64,000 nucleotides of DNA from contig JAGBTG010000058.1 of NCBI GenBank assembly GCA_017631435.1, forward strand, positions 56,570 to 120,569, given 5' to 3'. Shown here one piece after another: positions 9,623-18,417 of the stretch. The number at the start of each line of letters is the position of its first letter. Within the stretch, counting starts at the first letter, position 1. The notes under the pieces are model-generated. The model saw only the letters and a program-made list of their open reading frames with translations, ran no database searches and had not been told where the DNA came from. The translations under genes were made by a program, and so were the position numbers. Source of the stretch: Bacteroidales bacterium. Lineage in GTDB: Bacteria; Bacteroidota; Bacteroidia; Bacteroidales; UBA932.

Positions 9623-9630
9623 CAAAGTTA
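9623..9630 (-). promoter_or_regulatory. Promoter -7 element for sufB operon
   Basis: TAACTTTG on the minus strand fits the Bacteroidota TAnnTTTG element. With initiation a few bases downstream, the sufB transcript would start at or next to its ATG. Confidence 0.6.
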
Positions 9631-9643
9631 AACCATTTTGGAG

Positions 9644-9651
9644 TATTTTTG
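9644..9651 (+). promoter_or_regulatory. Promoter -7 element for ThiL-like gene
   Basis: TATTTTTG fits TAnnTTTG and lies 16 bp before the ATG at 9668. It overlaps an in-frame upstream ATG (9638), which argues that 9638 is not the translation start. Confidence 0.6.
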
Positions 9652-9667
9652 TAAAAAATACATCCTT

Positions 9668-10756
9668 ATGAACACAGAATCACTAGAAAAAGGTACTCAA
9701 GAGAACAATAATGCTCCAAAAAGGACACAAATCAGCGAAATTGGCAAAGTTGCACTCCTGAAAAGACTTTTTGAAGGTACTCCATACAGCAACTCCACAT
9801 CACAGAAATTCTCCGGCCGTATTCCCGACAAAGCCGGACGCACCAAAGATGTGAACAATTTCCTTACAGTACAAAAGACTATGCTTGAGGGAATTGACTT
9901 CGACCTCACCTATACACCGCTCAAACACCTGGGCTACAAGGCTTCCCTACTTGCACTGGGCGGCATATACGCAAAATGCCACACCCCTGTGGGATTGTCA
10001 TTCTCATTGGGCCTTTCGGCAAGATTCTGCGTAGAAGATGTGGCAGAATTCTGGAGCGGCGTACTTGGCGCCTGCAAAGAGCATGGAATAGAGCAGCTGT
10101 CACTTGATCTGGGAGCCTCAATGACCGGCCTCAACATAGCCATTACGGCTTGTGGCGTGCAGAGCGCAAAAGTTGCAGCAACCGTACCTGCAGTAGACAA
10201 TACCTGTCTGCTTTGCCTTACCGGAAACGTAGGTGCCGCATACATGGGTCTTCACGTACTTGAAAGGGAGAAGATTGCATTCAACCGCATTCCGGCCGAG
10301 CGCGCAGCAGAATACGTACAGCCAGATTTGAGCCGCTACAAATACATCTTGAGCCAGTACTTGAGCCCAGAGATCAACCCTAAAACCACAGAGCAGTTCA
10401 AGGAAGCTAAACTCTTCCCTGCCTGCGGCTACTTCATAACCAACGGCCTTGCCGCAGCGGTTAAGGAACTTTGTGAGGAACACAATGTTGGAGCCAAAAT
10501 CTACTTGGCCAAGATTCCAATTGCCTCGCAAACCTTCTCAATGGCAGACGAGCTCAATATGGATGCCATAACCGCAGCCCTCAACGGCGGCGACGACTAC
10601 AAATTCCTCTTTGCCGTACCGGTACAGGAGCACGAACGTTTCCACAAGGAATTCCCCAACGTGGACATCATAGGCCACCTCTGCAAGCCTGAAGCCGGCG
10701 CAATGCTGATAACACCCGAAGGTGCGGAGATTACTCTTAGGGCACAGGGGTATTAA
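9668..10756 (+). CDS. ThiL-fold (AIR synthase-related) protein lacking catalytic aspartates
   Basis: Overall this 362-residue protein follows thiamine-monophosphate kinase ThiL from end to end: QISEIGKVALLKRL (21-34), EGIDFDLTYTPLKHLGYKAS (74-93), GNVGAAYMGLHVLEREK (186-202) and NGGDDYKFLF (306-315). However, the metal and nucleotide motifs of ThiL are gone: the GDDAA segment is replaced by RIPDKAGRTKDV (51-62), the SDI/A motif by LGGI (97-100), GGDT by SLDLGA (145-150) and the SDG motif by ITNG (257-260). This suggests a pseudoenzyme with a retained fold, not a kinase; a regulatory or binding role is only inference. The gene is intact, is divergent from sufB, and has its own promoter element and terminator. 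Automatic annotation would probably call it thiL. Confidence 0.8.
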   Translation: MNTESLEKGTQENNNAPKRTQISEIGKVALLKRLFEGTPYSNSTSQKFSGRIPDKAGRTKDVNNFLTVQKTMLEGIDFDLTYTPLKHLGYKASLLALGGIYAKCHTPVGLSFSLGLSARFCVEDVAEFWSGVLGACKEHGIEQLSLDLGASMTGLNIAITACGVQSAKVAATVPAVDNTCLLCLTGNVGAAYMGLHVLEREKIAFNRIPAERAAEYVQPDLSRYKYILSQYLSPEINPKTTEQFKEAKLFPACGYFITNGLAAAVKELCEEHNVGAKIYLAKIPIASQTFSMADELNMDAITAALNGGDDYKFLFAVPVQEHERFHKEFPNVDIIGHLCKPEAGAMLITPEGAEITLRAQGY

Positions 10757-10776
10757 ACTCTGTGACACTGAAAATG

Positions 10777-10815
10777 AAAAAAGTGCAGGACCTGCTGCGG
10801 TTCTGCACTTTTTTA
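10777..10815. terminator. Bidirectional terminator
   Basis: AAAAAAGTGCAG pairs with CTGCACTTTTTT. It lies between the convergent ThiL-like gene and the AlbA_2 gene and has T-runs in both directions. Confidence 0.85.
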
Positions 10816-10914
10816 TTTCAGCAATTGCCTATCGGGAACAAAACGCCCCATTTTCGTACCCACTCTACTGCTGTTGGGCACATTTTGGAGTTGGTTTGTA
10901 CCAAGCTTAACATC

Positions 10915-12420
10915 TCACTCCCCTCTCTTCCACTTGAGAGCTTTTTCTGTCAGTCGATATCTCTGACGAGGGTGGTTTGGTTGATCAGGATACTTTCTCT
11001 TTATTGCCCCATCCTCAATTGATGGAATCAAATAATACAAACTGAATTTTTTACGGCTCCTTCTGTTACAAAAGCCCATAATTTCAACTAAAGAATACTC
11101 TTCTCCATCAGGTATATAATTTACAACATCCTCAACATATGCAGAAGAAGGTTTGTACTTGTCGGAGGCTTGAGTCTTACTTGAGTCCTGCTTGAGTCCT
11201 ACTTGTCCTGCACTTGGGGCACAATTTCCCGGCTCAACCCCATAAGGAGGCCTCTTGAACGTCACAATTACAAAACCTTGCTGCATTCTCCACTCCGGTT
11301 CGGGAAGATTCTGTTTCACGCAAGCCTCAACAATACGGTTCAATCCAGTTCCCCAGTTCTCCAGGAATGTGGTCTTAAAAAGGACATCCGCCATAATGGG
11401 ATTGTAAGGCATAGAAAGCCGTGAATTGCGTATTGTTTCAGGAGTAATCTGTGGAGGTAAAACGCCCGGATTCTCAATCTCAATCCTGTCATCATAAATT
11501 GCAATGCCAATGGTAAGATTATACTTCTCCAGTTGCCTGTGACATAGGGCATTCGTAAGAGCCTCCCTCAAAGCCTCAAGAGGCACCTCCAGATACTCCT
11601 CCCTATACAAGCCAACAATCTTGCCGCTCATAGACAGGTGCTTCATGAAGAACGCCATACCGGCATCCAACAAATCAAAGAAATTGCCGTCTACCCTCTG
11701 GTTGTCTATAAACTCCATCTTGTCAACACCCCTGAATCTGGCCATTCGCATCCTGAACTGGGGATACGAATAATTATTGGTTCCAAACAAGGCTGCAGCA
11801 GCATTATTGGGAACACCTTTAGGAGTAAGCAGCTGCAACTTTTCCAACAACACCTCAAAAGGCTCAGCTAAAGCAGCAGATGAAACTCTTCCCCTCTCCA
11901 CGCCCAAACGTACAGAGCCGCGAATCAGCTGCTCGTTCAGATCTTTTATACCAATTCTCTCCGCTGGTTGTCTCTCCCATGCAAAAAGATCGGGATTACT
12001 GGCCTTTATCCTCTCATGAAACATCTCCCTGGGCATAATCTTGGTTGTACTCTCCACCCTATAGTAAGGACATCCGTGATAGGTATATGGAGCTTTACCC
12101 CACACATACGGTTCAAACTGCAGCACTATCAACTGGCATCCCAGACGGCCCGGCACATCAATATACTCTACCTCAACATCCAGAGCAGGCTCAAGTCCCA
12201 CCAATGCATGGGCAACTTCCCGCCTTGTGCTTTCAGTCACCTCCTGCCCCAAAACCTTCAACGAATTTGGCGCAACGCCAAACACCAGCACACCGCCCTG
12301 TGTATTCAAAAACGCACAAGCCGAATGCATTCCATCTTTCAACTCCCCTGTTGTCTTCTTCAACTCAAGATTCTTATGCTCATCGCAAGCAATCAAATCA
12401 CATACCTCTTTAAATGTCAT
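10915..12420 (-). CDS. AlbA_2 / RecG-like ATP-binding DNA-binding protein
   Basis: A 501-residue protein of the family often labelled putative transcriptional regulator or RecG-related. Residues about 8-125 form an AlbA_2 (Schlafen AlbA) domain, with KNLELKKTTG and the NTQGGVLVFGV strand typical of that fold. Residues about 270-400 form an HATPase_c_4 domain (ALREALTNALCHR, then DDRIEIENPG, then ENWGTGLNRI). The C-terminus is a winged-helix-like segment ending RYRLTEKALKWKRGE. Targets are unknown. It has an unusually strong Shine-Dalgarno sequence (AGGAGGG, 7 nt before the ATG) compared with its neighbours. It stands alone as a single-gene unit, and such genes are commonly part of variable chromosomal regions. 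Confidence 0.85.
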   Translation of the reverse strand: MTFKEVCDLIACDEHKNLELKKTTGELKDGMHSACAFLNTQGGVLVFGVAPNSLKVLGQEVTESTRREVAHALVGLEPALDVEVEYIDVPGRLGCQLIVLQFEPYVWGKAPYTYHGCPYYRVESTTKIMPREMFHERIKASNPDLFAWERQPAERIGIKDLNEQLIRGSVRLGVERGRVSSAALAEPFEVLLEKLQLLTPKGVPNNAAAALFGTNNYSYPQFRMRMARFRGVDKMEFIDNQRVDGNFFDLLDAGMAFFMKHLSMSGKIVGLYREEYLEVPLEALREALTNALCHRQLEKYNLTIGIAIYDDRIEIENPGVLPPQITPETIRNSRLSMPYNPIMADVLFKTTFLENWGTGLNRIVEACVKQNLPEPEWRMQQGFVIVTFKRPPYGVEPGNCAPSAGQVGLKQDSSKTQASDKYKPSSAYVEDVVNYIPDGEEYSLVEIMGFCNRRSRKKFSLYYLIPSIEDGAIKRKYPDQPNHPRQRYRLTEKALKWKRGE

Positions 12421-12493
12421 AATTCTTCCCTCCTATTGTGTTAAATTCTGCCCGCAATTTGCACTTTTATTTTCATACACCTTGCCAAAAAAA

Positions 12494-12525
12494 GAAAAAG
12501 TTTAAGGTTGCCCCTAAACTTTTTC
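12494..12525 (-). terminator. Terminator of the truncated minus-strand gene
   Basis: AAAAAGTTTA pairs with TAAACTTTTT, followed on the minus strand by a T-rich tract. It is 15 bp beyond the stop codon of the fragment at 12541, suggesting that the 3' end of that gene is original. Confidence 0.75.
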
Positions 12526-12540
12526 CTTATTTATAAATCC

Positions 12541-12882
12541 TTACCAATCTTTCAAATTCCATGGATAATTGCTTTCGACTTTGTCATTATACAAATCTTT
12601 GTAGGTTGAGCTTACACCCATTTTTTGGAAAATCGAATTACGCCATGTATCGTCTGATATACTCCCAACACCTGTAATAGTTGGAGGTGGACAAATAAGA
12701 TAAGTTTGGCCGCCGCTATTAATCCATGCAAAATTCAGCGAGACTTTATCACTGTTAAGAACCTCCAAATAATTAATGTAACTAACCTGGCCACCGCTCA
12801 TTACATTCGCATATGATATTACACTTTTGCTTCCAGAACAATTAAGGAGTTGACGATCAAGTGTAATGAGATTAGTGCCGGT
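12541..12882 (-). pseudogene. 3' remnant of an unidentified (probably surface) protein gene
   Basis: An open frame of 113 codons without a convincing start at its upstream end: coding-like sequence begins directly after an in-frame stop at 12883-12885, and the first ATG is internal at 12801. The readable part (NLITLDRQLLNCSGSKSV, later SYINYLEVLNSDKVSLNFAW and ending YPWNLKDW) looks like the C-terminus of a larger protein, and a terminator follows it. I do not recognise the family. The loss of the 5' part together with the fragment on the opposite strand at 12905 suggests a deletion or recombination scar. It could alternatively be a short 86-residue gene starting at 12801. Confidence 0.5.
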
Positions 12883-12904
12883 TTATTTAACGGATCTACA
12901 TTAG

Positions 12905-13042
12905 ATCACTTATCTATTCACCAGCGAACCTATATCGTTCCGTCCTGGATATCAGTATACATTGGAGATTACCCTCAGCAAGTCACCAGACCAGGAGAAG
13001 ATTGAAATCTCAATTGGAGGTGAGATTGAAGGCTGGAACTAG
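12905..13042 (+). pseudogene. 3' remnant of a fimbrillin-like protein gene
   Basis: A stop-to-stop frame of 45 codons reading SEPISFRPGYQYTLEITLSK near its start and ending SIGGEIEGWN, then TAG. The pattern F-x-PG-x-x-Y-x-L-x-I-T, a short strand and a final (D/G)W(N/E) is how Bacteroidales fimbrillin/Mfa-like adhesin precursors commonly end. No upstream coding sequence or start exists; the frame is closed at 12902. A terminator hairpin follows 10 bp later. I read it as the tail of a deleted adhesin gene. It is too short for certainty about the family. Confidence 0.5.
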
Positions 13043-13052
13043 CCCAACAGTT

Positions 13053-13091
13053 AAAGTGCCCATTAAGACGTCGTCAAAATGGGCACTTTTT
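13053..13091 (+). terminator. Hairpin terminator with GAC-N3-GTC core
   Basis: AAAGTGCCCATT pairs with AATGGGCACTTT; inside it GAC and GTC pair around a 3-nt loop. It follows the fimbrillin-like remnant and faces the dnaE stop codon. Its design and its 13-nt 3' arm AATGGGCACTTTT recur at 20618-20650. Confidence 0.8.
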
Positions 13092-13116
13092 AATTCTCAC
13101 AGTACTATTGTCACCC

Positions 13117-16100
13117 CTACAAACTCACCTCTGCATCAACCTTGTACTCAAGGTTGTGGGCTGTAAGGTAATCGAGCAGCTCGGGGTTCACATCAACCTT
13201 GAATTTGCGGGAGATGTGCTCCACTGAGTAGCCGTGCTCAAAATCGAGCAGGTTGATTGCCAAACCTTTCTTTCCTTTGTTGCTCTTGAGCACTTTTACA
13301 AAATCCTTGCGAAAATCGTCGGAAAGTTTGTTTATAGGAATATTTATTATCAGCCTTCGTATGAACTCTTCCTTGGTGTTGGCCAGCATGGTCATCTTGC
13401 GGATCTTCAGTTCGCATTCCACCGGAAGGGGTTTGCCGTCGGGACCCTTCTCCTCCTCCTTGCCAAAACCGAATTTTGGCATAATCTGGCATTTGAACAT
13501 TATAGCCTGACTGTCCTCAAGGAACGGCATAAAGTTTTCAAACTCTTTTCCAAAGAGGGCAAATTCGGCACTGCCGTCGTAATCTTCAATTGCAAATTTT
13601 ACCCACGGCTTGCCACTCTTCTTGGAAACCATCCTGTTTACCGATGTAATCAGGCCTGCAAGGTACATTTCCCTCTTCCTCAAACCGGGATCTGTTGCAG
13701 CGGCAGCGCACATTGCCAATGCATCCTTCAGTTTCAGTTTGGCAAAATGGTCCATCTCAAACTTGTAGATATGGAGCGGATGGGCAGAAAGGTACATTCC
13801 CACCAGTTCCTTCTCCTTTTTGAGAAACTCCATATTGTTATAATCTTTAGGTGAAGGAATCTCCGGAGGGGTTGGCTTGAATCCCTCATCCAAATCGCCA
13901 AACAGGGAGTTTCCTCCACTCAGTGTATCACTTTGCAGTTTCTGCCCGTACCGGCACAGCGAGTCAAGGAATATCTCACCTTTGCTGTTCTCGGAGAAGA
14001 ACTGCTCTCTTCTTATCTCAGGGAAAGAATCGAATGCTCCGGCATAAGCCAGTGCCTCCACAGTCTTCCTGTTCATTGTGGCATTGGCAGATGCCCTCTC
14101 AATGAAATCGAATATTCCGGTAAACGGCTTGTCTCCCCTGCAGGCTACTATCTGGTCTACAACGGCACCTCCTACACCTTTCACACCCGCCATTCCAAAG
14201 CGGATATCGCCCGCCTTGTTTACAGAGAAGGTGCGCTCACTCTCGTTCACATCCGGGCCAAGGACCTTTTTGCCAAGCCTGCGGCACTCATCCATAAGTT
14301 TGGTAATCTCCTCAATGTTGTTGAGGTTCTTGCTCATGTTGGCTGCCATGAACTCTGCCGGATAGTGGGCTTTCATATATCCGGTCTGGTATGCTACCCA
14401 GGCATAACAGGTTGCGTGCGACTTGTTGAAGGCATACTGGGCAAACGCGGTCCAGTCTTTCCATATCTTCTCAAGGGTCTCCTGCGGATGGCCGTTGGCA
14501 GCTCCACCCTCCATAAATTTCACCTTCAGCTCCATCATCTTGTCTATGAGTTTCTTACCCATAGCCTTACGGAGCCCGTCGGCCTGACCTTTGGTAAAGT
14601 TTGCCAGTTTCTGCGAAAGAAGCATCACCTGCTCCTGATATACCGTTACGCCGTAGGTATCCTGAAGGATGCTCTCCATTTCAGGCAAGTCGTATACAAT
14701 AGCCTGCTCACCCTTCTTGCGGGCTACAAAATCAGGGATATAATCCATAGGGCCCGGACGGTAAAGGGCGTTCATTGCAATAAGGTCTTCAAAACGGCTT
14801 GGCTGGAGCTCCCTCAACCATTTCTGCATACCTGGCGACTCAAACTGGAACACCGCTACTGTATCACCGCGGCCAAAGAGTTCAAAGGTCTTCTTGTCAT
14901 CTATAGGAATAGCTTCAATATCTATCTCTATTCCCTTGGATTTCTTAACGTTGTTAACCGCCTCCTTAAGTATTGATAGAGTTCTCAGACCCAAGAAGTC
15001 CATCTTAAGCATTCCCACATCCTCAATGAATGATCCCTCATACTGGGATACCCACATATCCTCTCCCGTCTCCTTGTCCCTGGCAATACAGATTGGAATA
15101 TGCTCGGTAAGGTTATCCCTGCCAATGATGATTGCACAGGCATGCACTCCAGTATTTCGTACAGTTCCCTCAAGTTTCTGTGCATATTCCAATGTATCGC
15201 GCACTCCTGGAATATCTGAGTTCTCATAGGCATCCTTCATCTCAGGAACCAGTTTTACGCAGTTCTCTACGGTTACCTTAACTTTCTTGGTCTTCTCCTT
15301 TACCTCACCGTTCTCGTCGGTATATTTCTCCACCTCTTCAGGAAAACTGTCGGGAACAAGCTTGGCAAGGCGGTCACTCTCCTGCAAAGGTACCTGCTGT
15401 ATGCGGGCCACATCCTTTATGGCACTCTTGGTGGCCATTGTACCAAAGGTTACCACGTGCGACACGTGATCCTTGCCGTATTTCTCCTCCACGTACTGGA
15501 GCACCTTGCCGCGGCCGTCGTCATCAAAGTCAACGTCTATATCGGGCATGGAGATACGGTCGGGGTTAAGAAAACGCTCAAACAGCAAATCGTATTTGAT
15601 TGGGTCCAAGTTGGTGATACCCAAGCAGTATGCCACTACAGAACCGGCCGCTGAACCACGACCCGGGCCCACCCAAACACCAATGTTGCGGGCTGCAGCA
15701 ATGAAGTCCTGCACAATGAGGAAGTAATCCGGGAACCCCATCTTCTTTATGGTACCCAGCTCAAAATCTATACGCTCGCGGCACTCGTCGGTGATGGTCT
15801 TGTATTTCTTCTCCGCGCCTTTGTATACCAGATGGCGGAGGTATTCGTTACTGTCGGGAAACTCCTCAGGTATTGGGAATACGGGCAACACGTGGTCACG
15901 GTCAATTTTATATTTCTCAACCTTCTCCACAATCTCCAAGGTGTTGTCAATCACCTCAGGGTGATCTGGGAACAGCGCCCTCATCTCCTCCTCGGTCTTG
16001 AGATACTCCTGCTGGGTGTATCTCATACGGTTGGGATCATCATAGTTGGCGTTGGTGGTAAGACAGATGAGGCGGTCGTGGGCAGGGGCATCCTCTTTGG

Positions 16101-16758
16101 TTGCAAAGTGGGCATCATTGGTTGCAACTACCTTTATGCCAAGGCGCTCTGCCATACGGAATATCTCGGCATTGGCAACCTCCTGCAGGTCTGCCACCTC
16201 AGTTGTCATTCCGGGAACCTCGGTACGGTGCAGCTGCACCTCAAGGTAATAATCCTCTCCAAAGAGGTTCTTGTACCACAGGGCAGTCTCCTCAGCCTTT
16301 TCCAGCTGACCGGTATTTATGTATTTTGGTATCTCTCCACCCAGGCAGGCAGAGCAGCAGATAAGGTTCTCGTGGTATTTCTCAAGGATTTCACGGTCAA
16401 TCTTTGGCTTGTAGTAAAAACCCTCTGTCCAACCTGTAGAGACTATCTTTACAAGGTTGTAGTAACCTGCCAGGTTCTTGGCCAGCAGAATAAGGTGATA
16501 CGCACCCTGGTCTTCCTTTCCACGCTTGTTGAAACGGCCGTCGGGATTGACATACACCTCACATCCAATGATTGGCTTTACATCGGGGAAATCTTTTGCC
16601 ACCTTAAGGAACTCCTTTACACCAAACATATTGCCGTGGTCTGTTATGGCAAGGGCCGGCTGGTTGTCTGCCGCCGCCTTTTTGAAATGGGCCTTGATGC
16701 TTGCCTGTCCATCCAGGATTGAATAGTATGTATGTACGTGTAAATGAGCGAATGACAT
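13117..16758 (-). CDS. dnaE: DNA polymerase III subunit alpha
   Basis: Catalytic subunit of the replicative DNA polymerase, 1213 residues. The N-terminal PHP domain begins FAHLHVHTYYSILDG at residue 3. The catalytic aspartates are in the MPDIDVDFDDDGR segment at roughly residue 420. The finger and thumb signature GPGRGSAAGS precedes it, and the Y-rich ALYRPGPMDYIPDF motif follows. A helix-hairpin-helix and an OB-fold (MYLAGLITSVNRMVSKKSGK) lie toward the C-terminus. I chose the ATG at 16758 because the 34 extra residues of the longer frame lie upstream of the PHP start and across the promoter and the gpmI terminator. Confidence 0.97.
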   Translation of the reverse strand: MSFAHLHVHTYYSILDGQASIKAHFKKAAADNQPALAITDHGNMFGVKEFLKVAKDFPDVKPIIGCEVYVNPDGRFNKRGKEDQGAYHLILLAKNLAGYYNLVKIVSTGWTEGFYYKPKIDREILEKYHENLICCSACLGGEIPKYINTGQLEKAEETALWYKNLFGEDYYLEVQLHRTEVPGMTTEVADLQEVANAEIFRMAERLGIKVVATNDAHFATKEDAPAHDRLICLTTNANYDDPNRMRYTQQEYLKTEEEMRALFPDHPEVIDNTLEIVEKVEKYKIDRDHVLPVFPIPEEFPDSNEYLRHLVYKGAEKKYKTITDECRERIDFELGTIKKMGFPDYFLIVQDFIAAARNIGVWVGPGRGSAAGSVVAYCLGITNLDPIKYDLLFERFLNPDRISMPDIDVDFDDDGRGKVLQYVEEKYGKDHVSHVVTFGTMATKSAIKDVARIQQVPLQESDRLAKLVPDSFPEEVEKYTDENGEVKEKTKKVKVTVENCVKLVPEMKDAYENSDIPGVRDTLEYAQKLEGTVRNTGVHACAIIIGRDNLTEHIPICIARDKETGEDMWVSQYEGSFIEDVGMLKMDFLGLRTLSILKEAVNNVKKSKGIEIDIEAIPIDDKKTFELFGRGDTVAVFQFESPGMQKWLRELQPSRFEDLIAMNALYRPGPMDYIPDFVARKKGEQAIVYDLPEMESILQDTYGVTVYQEQVMLLSQKLANFTKGQADGLRKAMGKKLIDKMMELKVKFMEGGAANGHPQETLEKIWKDWTAFAQYAFNKSHATCYAWVAYQTGYMKAHYPAEFMAANMSKNLNNIEEITKLMDECRRLGKKVLGPDVNESERTFSVNKAGDIRFGMAGVKGVGGAVVDQIVACRGDKPFTGIFDFIERASANATMNRKTVEALAYAGAFDSFPEIRREQFFSENSKGEIFLDSLCRYGQKLQSDTLSGGNSLFGDLDEGFKPTPPEIPSPKDYNNMEFLKKEKELVGMYLSAHPLHIYKFEMDHFAKLKLKDALAMCAAAATDPGLRKREMYLAGLITSVNRMVSKKSGKPWVKFAIEDYDGSAEFALFGKEFENFMPFLEDSQAIMFKCQIMPKFGFGKEEEKGPDGKPLPVECELKIRKMTMLANTKEEFIRRLIINIPINKLSDDFRKDFVKVLKSNKGKKGLAINLLDFEHGYSVEHISRKFKVDVNPELLDYLTAHNLEYKVDAEVSL

Positions 16759-16792
16759 GGTCTGTTGGTCTTTTTGAGGGTTACGTGAACTA

Positions 16793-16800
16793 CAAAGATA
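16793..16800 (-). promoter_or_regulatory. Promoter -7 element for dnaE
   Basis: TATCTTTG on the minus strand, 34 bp before the dnaE ATG and just downstream of the gpmI terminator, so dnaE has its own promoter. Confidence 0.65.
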
Positions 16801-16806
16801 CGAAAC

Positions 16807-16838
16807 AAAAAAGCCTCCCGCAATACAATGCAGGAGGC
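16807..16838 (-). terminator. Terminator of gpmI
   Basis: GCCTCCTGCA pairs with TGCGGGAGGC on the minus strand and is followed by TTTTTT. It separates gpmI from dnaE. Confidence 0.88.
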
Positions 16839-16863
16839 CTGTAGATTTATTTATCAACAACCG

Positions 16864-18366
16864 TTATACAAGCGGCGTACCGGTCATGCACTCAGGCTGC
16901 GCAATACCCATTAGTTTAAGCACTGTAGGGGCAATGTCTGCAAGGATACCGTTCTTAACCTCTTTTACATCGTTATCTACAACAATGAACGGTACAGGGT
17001 TAAGTGAGTGGGCAGTGTTTGGTGAACCGTCTGCATTCACAGCATTGTCTGCGTTACCGTGGTCTGCAGTGATAAGCACTGTGTAGCCGTTTGCAACAGC
17101 TGAATCAACTACCTCCTTGACAAGGCCGTCGATTGTAGTTACAGCGGCTTTGATTGCCTCGTAGATGCCGGTGTGGCCAACCATATCGCCGTTTGCAAAG
17201 TTAAGGATTACAAGATCCTCTTTCTGTGTGTCAAGAATCTTGATAAGCTCAGAAGCTACCTCAGGGGCACTCATCTCCGGTTTAAGGTCGTATGTAGCCA
17301 CTTTTGGTGAGTTTACAAGCACGCGGTCCTCGTTCTCAAATGCAGCCTCTCGTCCGCCTGAGAAGAAGAATGTCACGTGTGCATATTTCTCAGTCTCAGC
17401 AATTCTCAACTGGTTCTTGCCGGCAGCGGCAACCACCTCACCAAGGGTAAGCTGTACGTTCTCCTTATCAAACAAAATATGAAGGCCGGTAAATTTGTCA
17501 TCATATGGAGTAAGACAGCAGTAGTACAAAGGCATTGTCTTCATACCCATATCAGGCATATCCTCCTGGGTAAGGACGCTGGTAATCTCACGTGCACGGT
17601 CGTTACGGAAGTTGAAGAACACAACTGCGTCGTCTGCAGCAATTGTAGCGGTTCCCTCAACCTTAACAGGTTTGATGAACTCATCTGTAACACCTGCAGC
17701 ATATGAAGCCTCAACAGCCTCTGCAGGGTTTGCAACCACCTCACCTTCACCGTTTACAAGAAGGTCATATGCAACTTTCACACGGTCCCATCTCTTGTCG
17801 CGGTCCATAGCGTAGAAACGGCCAACTACAGAAGCAATCTTGCCTGTAGATTTTGCCATATGTGCCTGCAACTGCTCAATGAAGCCCTTACCGCTCTTAG
17901 GATCGGTATCACGGCCATCCATGAAACAATGTACATACACTTTGTCCAAACCATACTCTGCAGCCACATCAAGGAATGCAAAAAGCTGCTCTATTGAGCT
18001 GTGTACTCCGCCGTTTGAAAGAAGACCCATAAAATGAAGTGCCTTACCGCTCTCTTTAGCGTAATCGTAAACCGCTTTAACCTCTTTATTCTCAAGCAAA
18101 GTCCTGTTCTGGCATGCCTTGTTGATCTTTACAAGGTCCTGGTAAACAACACGGCCGGCACCAATGTTAAGGTGACCTACCTCCGAGTTACCCATCTGAC
18201 CCTCAGGAAGGCCCACATCCTCACCGCTTGCTGAAAGCTGCGAAGTTGGATATTTTGCCATAAGGGCGTCAATATTAGGCTGGCCGGCAGTATATATGGC
18301 ATTGGTAGAATCGTTTTTTCCAATTCCCCAACCGTCCAGAATCATTAAAAGTACTTTTTTATCCAT
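16864..18366 (-). CDS. gpmI: 2,3-bisphosphoglycerate-independent phosphoglycerate mutase
   Basis: Interconverts 3- and 2-phosphoglycerate in glycolysis and gluconeogenesis; a two-manganese enzyme of the alkaline phosphatase superfamily. The 500-residue protein has the metal site DGWG (D11) and the phosphoserine nucleophile S61 in [14 protein letters not shown]. The C-terminal metal site is in TADHGNADN. Length is typical. It is divergent from rnr with overlapping promoter elements in a 51-bp spacer and ends at its own terminator. Confidence 0.96.
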   Translation of the reverse strand: MDKKVLLMILDGWGIGKNDSTNAIYTAGQPNIDALMAKYPTSQLSASGEDVGLPEGQMGNSEVGHLNIGAGRVVYQDLVKINKACQNRTLLENKEVKAVYDYAKESGKALHFMGLLSNGGVHSSIEQLFAFLDVAAEYGLDKVYVHCFMDGRDTDPKSGKGFIEQLQAHMAKSTGKIASVVGRFYAMDRDKRWDRVKVAYDLLVNGEGEVVANPAEAVEASYAAGVTDEFIKPVKVEGTATIAADDAVVFFNFRNDRAREITSVLTQEDMPDMGMKTMPLYYCCLTPYDDKFTGLHILFDKENVQLTLGEVVAAAGKNQLRIAETEKYAHVTFFFSGGREAAFENEDRVLVNSPKVATYDLKPEMSAPEVASELIKILDTQKEDLVILNFANGDMVGHTGIYEAIKAAVTTIDGLVKEVVDSAVANGYTVLITADHGNADNAVNADGSPNTAHSLNPVPFIVVDNDVKEVKNGILADIAPTVLKLMGIAQPECMTGTPLV

Positions 18367-18375
18367 TTTATTTAT

Positions 18376-18383
18376 TAGTTTTG
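18376..18383 (+). promoter_or_regulatory. Promoter -7 element for rnr
   Basis: TAGTTTTG fits TAnnTTTG and lies 34 bp before the rnr ATG. It is in the same spacer as the gpmI element, so the two promoters are interleaved. Confidence 0.5.
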
Positions 18384-18402
18384 TTATTCATTTCAACGGC
18401 CG

Positions 18403-18410
18403 CAAAGTTA
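18403..18410 (-). promoter_or_regulatory. Promoter -7 element for gpmI
   Basis: TAACTTTG on the minus strand, 36 bp before the gpmI ATG and 7 bp before the rnr ATG on the other strand. Confidence 0.6.
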
Positions 18411-18417
18411 ATCAAAT

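Noticed and set aside
9616-9667. Possible TPP riboswitch near pnuC and the ThiL-like gene
   Set aside because: The divergent spacer is only 52 bp and the sufB-pnuC gap 41 bp; neither can hold a TPP aptamer.
9638-9667. Upstream ATG extending the ThiL-like protein by 10 residues
   Set aside because: It overlaps the TATTTTTG promoter element and adds non-family residues; ATG 9668 fits better.
15440-15475. Paired CACGTG motifs in dnaE as further parS sites
   Set aside because: Flanking bases do not match the 16-bp parS palindrome; they are coding sequence.
13933-16722. Long plus-strand open frames (up to 347 codons) opposite dnaE
   Set aside because: They mirror the codon pattern of dnaE, have no family similarity or ribosome-binding context, and dnaE is certain.
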